Below, in pieces: positions 56,493 to 64,000 of a stretch of 64,000 bases of DNA. Every line of letters begins with the position of its first letter. Position 1 is the first letter of the stretch. The stretch comes from Typha latifolia (Eukaryota > Streptophyta > Magnoliopsida > Poales > Typhaceae). The notes below the pieces were generated by a model, which searched no databases, was not told the origin of the DNA, and worked only from the letters and a program-made list of their open reading frames with translations. The translations under genes and the position numbers were made by a program. The stretch is taken from NCBI GenBank assembly GCA_019914945.1, contig CM034103.1:16830785-16894784 (forward strand), read 5' to 3'.

Positions 56493-58040
56493 ATGACGAC
56501 TTCCATGGAGCCGAACGCTACACCACCAAAGATCTCCTTCTACTCTCTTCCAAGGCAGAGGCCGGATCCTCCTGGTTTGGCGACGCCACCTCTAAGGCTT
56601 CCGGTTTCCATCCCCTTCGTGTGGGAGGAGGCACCAGGAAAACCCAAGGAGGAGTCTGGGATTCGTGCGCAGGACTTGGTTCGCAGGCACAGTACTCCGA
56701 GCCCGTTCCTCTCCCGGGTCTTGGACCTGCCACCTAGGATGACGGGAAAGACCGACGACGTGGACTCACCCACCACCGTCCTTGATGGGCCATACTCCTT
56801 ATCCGGGTGCTACTCGTTCGCCCATGGGGAGGAGGAGCCTCATGTTGGAATGAGCGGAAGGAAGAAGGAGAAGGCGGTGTGGTTTTGGCGGAGGAGGAAA
56901 GTGAGGAGAGATAGGAAGTGGGAGGTGAGTTTGGATGGTGCCTCGCCTTCTTTTCCTAATCCCTCCTCTGTGTCTTCTCACTCTTGTTATAATAGTGGTG
57001 ATGGAGACGTGGGGAGGAGTGAGGAAGAGGAGAGGAAAGTGAGACTCAAGAGGTTTAGAAGCAGTAGAAGCCTCGCATTAAGTGTCTCTCTCGACGGCAC
57101 CTCTCAACTGTGGGTAAGTCTTTGATCTCTCTGCTCCGCAATCCGCACGACATTTCTAGTGCTTTTGTTTGGTTTTGTTAATTTTATTCTAATAAGTTCC
57201 CATAAAAGTACGAATACGATAGGCCTATTAACTACTAGTCAAGCACGTCGTTAGAAATTACTCTGGAATAAGAGGATGTTGATAAAGATATGTCCTGCTT
57301 AATTACATATAAGGAAGTTAACCAGATTGGTACCAATGACTTTATCTTCCATGATGAGATCAGATCTTCCTTCTCAGTAGATAGAATACAACTTTGGATA
57401 GTTTCATCAGTCAACCTTATCGCACGATCGACATATAATTATGCATTCCTTTACCAATCAACTGGCCACTGTATACCTAAAATATCCGGACAATATTACA
57501 TAGAAATCCAGACTCTGGTTTTCTTAATTAATTTGCGAGATTAATTATTTTCATATACTGCTTGGTCATATGGCTTAACAGTCAATTACATCCCACTGCA
57601 ATCTCTCAAATGACAAGATATTTCGAAAGAAAAGTCGTAGAGATTTGACTTACGCTGTAGGCCGTACCAACCAAAAACCTGTGCATCATGAATGACTTGA
57701 CTCTTGATAGGAGAAGACGTGAGGAATTTAAATGCTAAAACCAAACTATATATATTATATTTCTGGCATTGCCTGCGTCTTAGCTAGCTGCTGTCCATCC
57801 TGGTTAAAACCGTGGTGTTCAATAATACGCCAAAGCCGTACGCTATTGGATGTTCTCTTCTTTCTTGTGCCTTTGCAAACAGTGAACTACTTAGATACAT
57901 TAGTATTACTTGTATAAGTTGATGCTCGTCGTGAACTATAACGTAACTAGCTCATGTCCCTCTGGTCACAGGCAAGACTCTGCGAAAGCATGAAGCAGGT
58001 GGTTCCATGGAGGAGGGAGCGCAAAACTCAAGATTCTTGA
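56493..58040 (+). CDS. DUF688-like protein with WEEAPGKPK motif
   Basis: Two exons (56493-57113, 57972-58040) join in frame to 229 residues. The hallmark SIPFVWEEAPGKPK lies at about residues 39-52. The C-terminus, split by the intron, reads LW then ARLCESMKQVVPWRRERK, a conserved amphipathic basic end in this plant-only family. The middle is basic (WFWRRRKVRRDRK) and Ser-rich. No signal peptide or membrane segment is seen. Function of the family is unknown to me; I assign it from the two motifs only. The intron of 858 bases is GT-AG. Confidence 0.8.
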
Positions 58041-58748
58041 AACGACGACCACCTTGATGAAAATACCCATGGTTGGATTTGATGTATGCCACCGACTTCT
58101 GTATGCTTATTATATCATTATACGTACATGCTCAGAAACTGTAGAAGAAACACCTTTTAAGTATTCTTGTACAAAAAAAAGTCGAACCATCTATCCGACT
58201 TACCAAGCAGTTATGAGAGAAACTGTGTCTGTCACCAAATGGGCTTATGGGCTTTCTACTAGTGTAATGTGAACTAAGATGTCGACTAATGAATAAAACC
58301 AACCTGGTATAATATTTCACAAGTGCTCTAGTAGCCTACTAGGTATGCCCATCTCTGATTGAACTTTCTGAGTGCCACAAAGCATCACAAATGTAAAGGT
58401 TTGTCTTTACTACTGAAAAAAGCTGTAATAAATAGTTGGTAGCATTGCTAACTGGTCAGAGGAGAGAACCTCTACCCCTTTAATCAAATGCAGTAAGCAG
58501 AAAATGAACAGAATATATCCTCTTATTTTACAGTCAGTTCTTTGCTTAAACTCAACCAGGCAAATTCTACACTATGGAATTATTTTTGCCAACTACTTTG
58601 TCATCATTGACGGGAAGGGAACCGCATTGTCTAAACCTGATTTCAAGAAAGCACAACCAAATTATGTTGGCGACAATAATGTCTCAGAAGGGAAACAGAA
58701 AATATGTAAACAAATGACGTGCCACCAGAATGCCAACACAAATCTAGA
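58041..58748. other. Spacer between convergent genes
   Basis: 3' UTR of the DUF688-like gene and 3' side of the complex I subunit gene. A 100-codon plus frame at 58504-58806 is antisense to the last exon of that gene and is not called. Confidence 0.4.
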
Positions 58749-60687
58749 TCACTCCCTTTTCTTGCCAGTCACACCAGCAACTACCTGCAACAATGGTGAA
58801 AAATGAACATAAGCTTTGGCTTGCCTTTCAAAATCTAGTCCCGTAATTGATTACCAGTACAGGGAAGACGGAGATTGACACATACAAACAAGCACCAAAC
58901 CAATATTATTTTCCCAGACCTTCATAGAACAAAGACATTTTAGAATAATGAAGTCAATCGCGTCAGCAAACCATCTTGATATAAGGTCAGGCATGCTACC
59001 ATGCAAATTTATATTTGATAAACACTTCTTTATGTACATTGCTATCAACCAATATGACATTATAGAGATAATCAAGTAACTTATTTCTTGACAAAACTAT
59101 AGGTATCACTCACTACACATATTTATTTCAACTATCAAATTATAAATCTAGAGTTATTTCAACTTTTTCTTTTTCAACAGGAAGCCAGTTGAATTATGTA
59201 AGATGTTGAAATGGCTGCTTCATCCCTGATGAGCAGTTTTTTTTTTTGTTTTTGTGGGGGGGTTATTGCAAATAATCCAAAGGAGAAAGAGCATGGACAT
59301 GGACTATTCTTGATGTTGTAAAAGGATTACACTGAGAAATTATACATACATCACTTAGAGCAGGTTGTGGAACTTGCTTGGCTGTTTCAAATGAATCCAA
59401 GATAGGCCTGACAACAGCCGGAAGGAAGAGACCTGAGATTGCACGAAAAATACAATATAATGGAAATCCTCTTAAGAAGTTCTGAGAAACAAATCTTTCC
59501 GTACTATCATAATATACTATGAAATATAACACAAATGCAAACAACCAATACTTCAAAGCAAACATTCGTACAAAGTTCAAAACTTGAAACTCTTGAGTTA
59601 CTGAAAGATTTAACAGAATGGAGTTATTGGAGTACAAGGCAGAAACTTTGGCAGATATTGCCTTTTGATGCCTTTTGAAGTGTACAAGAAGTTCCAACTT
59701 CCATGAACACAACCATAAGGGAATAGAGGAAGTTTAAAAATAGGTCGTTTGTCTAGATGGTAATTACTATCTTATGAGAAGCTTAAATTCTGAGAATGTA
59801 GTGTGCAATATATCTGACATCAATCATAGTGCAGTAAGTTAGTAACTTTAATGTATGGTCAACGCAAAATATAGATAGTTGAAGAAAAAGAAAGGAGATA
59901 GCTTCTTTCCAGATATTTATGCCCAATATTTGCAAACAGAGGATCTCCCAGGTACATAGAATAATTTCCTTTTGCTTCTTATTCAAAGATAATTATATAA
60001 GCTGCAGCTTACGAATTATATAAAAATGGAAATTGATCTCCCAAGAGTCCTAAATGAAATACCTAATAAATAAGTCCACATAATATAATGAGCAGATAAG
60101 AAATCTTCTATTACAGTAAGAGTTTATGATTGAAATATGAACACCACAAAAATGGTCAACATTCATATAAACCTGATAATCTACATTAAGCTATGGGGGA
60201 GAGATTACAGCTTATGATATCCCTTCTACTACCTCCTCAGACAAACGCTTTGAGAAGAAAGAGGGCGTAGGAAAAGCGTTTTCAGTAAAAGGGCAATATG
60301 CATAGGGCCAAGGAGCATACGATAAATAACCTCAAAGATTTAAGCTTTGAATTAATTCAATATTCATAAAGAGAAGATATGTAGGAGCGACAGAAAGTAA
60401 GACCGAATTGCAAGTATCACAGAGATAGGAGTTACTGAGCACATAAAGGCTAGCGAAATTCGCATTGGATCTAATCTAACTCATAATTAGGGAATTCAAT
60501 CGGAAAAGGAGTACGTGTTTAAAGACTGTATAAATAAATAACGGAAGCAAATTAGGGTTTGAGCGAGGCGAGCGAGAAGAGTGAGATGGGAAGAGAGAAA
60601 TAGAGTACCAAAACCGGCGATGAGGCAAGAGGCGGCCACGACCGGCTCCTGGACGACGAATATCTTTAGCTTATCCATGACGCCCAT
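58749..60687 (-). CDS. Mitochondrial complex I subunit of the B9/NDUFA3 type
   Basis: Three small exons (60609-60687, 59350-59432, 58749-58784) join in frame to 65 residues. The protein starts MGVMDKLKIFVVQEPVVAAS, continues with CLIAGFGLFLPAVVRPILDS as a single membrane-spanning segment, and ends ALSDVVAGVTGKKRE. Plant homologues of this size are accessory membrane-arm subunits of NADH dehydrogenase. They have no cleaved presequence, which fits. The protein is too short to stand out as an uninterrupted frame because each exon is under 85 bases. Identity rests on recall of the plant family, so the subunit name is less certain than the reality of the gene. Confidence 0.78.
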
Positions 60688-62006
60688 CTCGATCTCTCTA
60701 TCTCAGCTCCGGCGATCCCCCTCTTCTCTTGTCCGTGTAGAAGAAGAACGAAAGCTAATCTCAGATGGCATTCGTTTAATTTACGTCGGTCGCCTTATTA
60801 GATGATCAACGGTGCAGATTTAACAAGATTAGGCCCAGCCCATTGCCTCAATTTGGGCCAGAAGAATATTTTGCCATCAGCAGGAAATATTATTTATTTG
60901 AAGGAGGGGGATCAACTCTTACTACATCTATACGCCTTCTTTCCTTCACTCCCTATTTCTCCAAAACTAATATTTTCCCCAAGGAAGAGAAACAAACAAA
61001 CAAACAAACAAACAAACAAACAAGAAAAAGAAACTGACTTACTCTGTTTGATTTGTAATCCTCCCTTGCTTTTCTTTTTTTCTTTCATATTGGTGATCTT
61101 CATGAATTACTTTCCATAGTATTCTACGGTTGAAAATTCTGCTCCGTACCGAAATTCTACCACGATCTTTCGCATCTAAATATGACCTCCAGCTTTCTGC
61201 GTTTATTTTTTCGTAGAACCCAACTGAACTCGTCCTTTCTAAGCTTGTTCTGAAACTAGGAATCGTCGTCTCTCTGACAAGAATATCGAAGAGAGACATC
61301 CGACGGAATAATTATACTAGCAAAGAGTTTCCGTTAGATTGCCAGTACTACAATTTGTAAATTGAAGGCGTTTAGGCGTTGTAAGATGCCTGTGCCTTGG
61401 CGTGCTAAGACGGCTATCGTTATCTTATTAGAGATTAATATGTGGAGAAACTTTCAAGGGAACGATCGACTCCTTGCCAGATGATAATAGTTACGTGTAT
61501 ATTATTTTCTTGGTTTAGTCACCACTAGCGCATGCGCATTAGTTGTCCTAAAATTATGCCCTCAGTGCATCATCATCTTGAAAGCAGTGAAGCACCACGG
61601 CATTCTTATTAGGAATATGATGTTCTAGTTAACTCCGGAGAGAAAGAGACGGAGCATTCAGATCAAAGACAAATCTTTAACTTCATTCCACAGAAACATA
61701 CAGCGACCAACCAATCAACCATACAACAGAAGAAGTTGGGCTTAGACCATTGATACGTCCTCGTGACAGTAAACACAATTTTGGTGGTCTCGGGCACATT
61801 TTTTGCCCGGACATGCTTTTATCAATTCAGTGGTATGTTTGTTTCTTTCCTTTGCTATTCTACGGAGAGGAGAGGAGATCCTTGGCAAATAGGAGGGGTT
61901 AGGGATGCAAATCATGACCTCAACCCATTGTTCGCCTGCAAGATCCAACAGTCTGTTAAGACCAACTTAAAAAAAGAAAGAAAGAAACATATACAAGATT
62001 TACCTT
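60688..62006. other. Spacer and 3' region of the hydrolase gene
   Basis: An (AAAC)n run lies at 60990-61022. GGCCCA/TGGGCC motifs at about 60830-60860 lie upstream of the complex I subunit gene. A possible 3' UTR intron of the hydrolase gene runs from just after its stop codon (AAAAG then GTAAATC, about 62003) to TCTTGCAG near 61940. The 68-codon frame at 61742-61948 would then be UTR. Confidence 0.4.
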
Positions 62007-63989
62007 TTATGAATCGACAGCTGCAACTCTGACCGGCTTCATGATTCTCATCATATTCCTCACTTGCTCAAATCCCATCACAAATACCCCTATGAAGTAA
62101 ATAAAGAAGTTATAAGCAGTTACAAGGCCACTTGCTCCCTCACTGTTCCTATTTCTTAGGAACATTGAAATCCCCATAATGAGCCACCCTGGTTAACATG
62201 ATAGGTGAGTCATTTCTAGGGCAGAACTAGCGATGCCACCGCGTATACTACCAAATAGAACAACATTCTGGATTGAAATCAACATATTGAACCAGTGCAA
62301 TTTGCTTACCAGATTCTCTCTCTGCCAAATGTGACCACTCTTCTACTTTATGCACAGATCTTGAGGCCCTTACTAACTCTAGAAGAGCTAGATTAACCTG
62401 CAGATACAGCATTCTTGTTTATCGTCCCCAGTATGAAATCATAACAAGTTCCTATCTTCCAATGAAAGATTTGCTGGAATAAGCATGTGGATGAACAAAT
62501 AATCTTGTTTTTTTTCATACAACTTGTGTATAAGATCTAATATGTCTACACATTCCATTTCTTGCTTTTGCACCGATGCAATGCTTCTCGTCGAGAGGCA
62601 AAGGCAACGAGCCATCTCTTGATCCGGCCAGATGGACCATGAACATGGATATCTGTTACAAACTGATTACACTATCCAATAAATTCATACAGATAAGTTG
62701 AATGCACACATTTTTTTTTCATTTTACTCCTCTATTATTTCATTATTTGATTGATTCTTACCTCGTCTGCCCTTTCATGGCTTACTAAATGCGCACCATG
62801 AAGTTCTACCATTCTCGCCACAGGGTGCAGTTTCTCTGCAAGTCTCCTTGCATGACATAATTGAGCAATGATATCATACCTGTCAATTGTTAAATAAATC
62901 TCTAAATTATCACCATCTGATCAAGTTTCAGGTAGTGTCTATGCCTGAGAAAGAGCGCATAAATGCTAACCTTCCATGAATAACTGAAACTGGAAAGCCT
63001 GCTAAACGAATGGCCTCAAGTTCTTTGCTTGTCATTCTGTGCGTCCAGCATGCGCTAATTTGGCCTTCAAAACCACAGGTAGATTGCATCCCGGAGGCTG
63101 ATATGCCTTTTACATACTCCTGAAGCATGGGTAACATAACTAAATGAAGCAATTTATAGATACATTGAAATTAAACAAGATCAAGCTAGTTATCTTGGAA
63201 AAACATTTGACACAAGATTTATTTCATAGTTATCACAGCATTGGTTTTTGAGAGAACGCTGAAACATCTAAATTTCTGTCCTGGTAGGAGTAAATCTAGC
63301 ATCCTACGTGAACATATTGTTTTAGACTTTTAGTATTATAGGACTTCTAGAAGAAAGCTACAACAGTGTATCAGATTTAAATTTTACCCCAAGACACTTA
63401 CTGTAGTTTAAAATTACAGAACTTTATTGATCTTGCCCATTTGTTTTGTCTAAGGATTGTTCTTATATATAAGATTGAGAACATGATTTGGCAGCAATTA
63501 CAGTAAAATTATGCAAAAACAACTTATTTTAAAAAGGCAACTGGTGCAAACTACACTAATCTCATATAAAGTAGAACTTAGTTACAACCAAATTCACAAT
63601 ATCAGAAGACGAAGATGGTAACAGTGGGAGGGAGAAAATTTTAGCATCTGTAGGAATCAAGCAACTTGCTTAAAATGTTAAACCATAAAAAGAGAAATGT
63701 CACTTACTAGATAAAGGATCTTCCTTCTTGTACATGATCCAACATATTCATCAAGATATTCCTGCATACGTTACATGGTAGAAAACCTTGGCATTAATTT
63801 CTTCTAAATAACTAAAATAAAAGAGTGATTTAGATATTACTAACTTCTTAATTCTCATACAAAAGAAGTCAATAGTAATGGTTTCTTTCCAACCTTTGTG
63901 TAGTGGGTTTCCAAGTCAACAATAGCTCTTTCTTCTGGAGTCTTTGCCCTTAAGAAACGAAATGCAAGAGATATCATCTGGCGATCAAT
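62007..63989 (-). CDS. Alpha/beta-hydrolase superfamily protein, 3' part (partial)
   Basis: Six exons join in frame up to the window edge: 63894-63989, 63708-63761, 62971-63119, 62762-62879, 62310-62397, 62007-62188, giving 228 residues. The sequence reads IDRQMISLAFRFLRAKTPEERA, EYLDEYVGS, the strand GFPVSVIHGR and RLAEKLHPVARMVELHGAHL, where the His of HGAHLVSHE fits the catalytic histidine. The nucleophile serine region lies in the missing upstream exons. The C-terminal extension holds a hydrophobic segment (AYNFFIYFIGVFVMGF) followed by basic residues, suggesting a membrane anchor. Substrate unknown. The N-terminal part is outside the window. Confidence 0.85.
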
Positions 63990-64000
63990 CTGCAAGAAGA

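Noticed and set aside
61742..61948. Minus-strand frame with several cysteines near its end
   Set aside because: It starts without an ATG directly after a splice acceptor and follows the hydrolase stop codon, so 3' UTR is the simpler reading.

Overview
The window is plant nuclear DNA. It holds spliced genes with GT-AG introns, AT-rich introns and spacers, plant-only gene families (Dof, plant IST1-like, DCD/NRP, KELP, JAM-type bHLH, DUF688-type) and remnants of plant transposons. No prokaryotic or organellar signal was seen. Several coding regions (KELP exon 1, the bHLH N-terminus) are much richer in GC than their surroundings. That fits a non-grass monocot better than a grass or an Arabidopsis-like eudicot, but the assignment is a weak inference.

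Layout, left to right. At 1-300 lies the leader and housekeeping-type promoter of a minus-strand gene whose body is outside the window. A PWWP chromatin-reader gene (minus, 947-4915) is followed by a 15-exon NADP-GDH-like gene (minus, 6073-21171). Its largest intron, 6.5 kb, carries an old Ty3/gypsy LTR element that itself contains a nested DNA element. A UAP56-type DEAD-box helicase (plus, 23703-28618) is divergent from the GDH gene. Then come a Dof factor (minus, 29451-29996), an IST1-like ESCRT regulator (minus, 30949-37305), the PC4-type coactivator KELP (plus, 39091-41600), a single-exon bHLH repressor of the JAM/bHLH13 type (minus, 43237-44760), an Asn-rich DCD protein of the NRP type (minus, 47933-51042), a repeat-rich stretch with a hAT-like remnant (51.7-52.5 kb), a small unrecognised minus-strand gene (about 54.2-55.85 kb), a WEEAPGKPK-motif (DUF688-like) gene (plus, 56493-58040), a tiny complex I subunit of the B9/NDUFA3 type (minus, 58749-60687), and the 3' part of an alpha/beta-hydrolase gene (minus, 62007 to the window edge).

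The genes do not form one pathway. They are ordinary neighbours in a plant genome: RNA export, chromatin, endosomal sorting, transcription, stress-induced cell death and respiration. All exon structures were built by hand from splice consensus, reading frame and remembered family sequences, and nearly all join in frame end to end. The most interesting point is the GDH-like gene. Its predicted protein has a basic, zinc-finger-like N-terminal extension encoded entirely by the first coding exon, and the lysine that is catalytic in bacterial hexameric glutamate dehydrogenases is replaced by glycine. This suggests a nuclear or regulatory pseudo-enzyme rather than a metabolic GDH.
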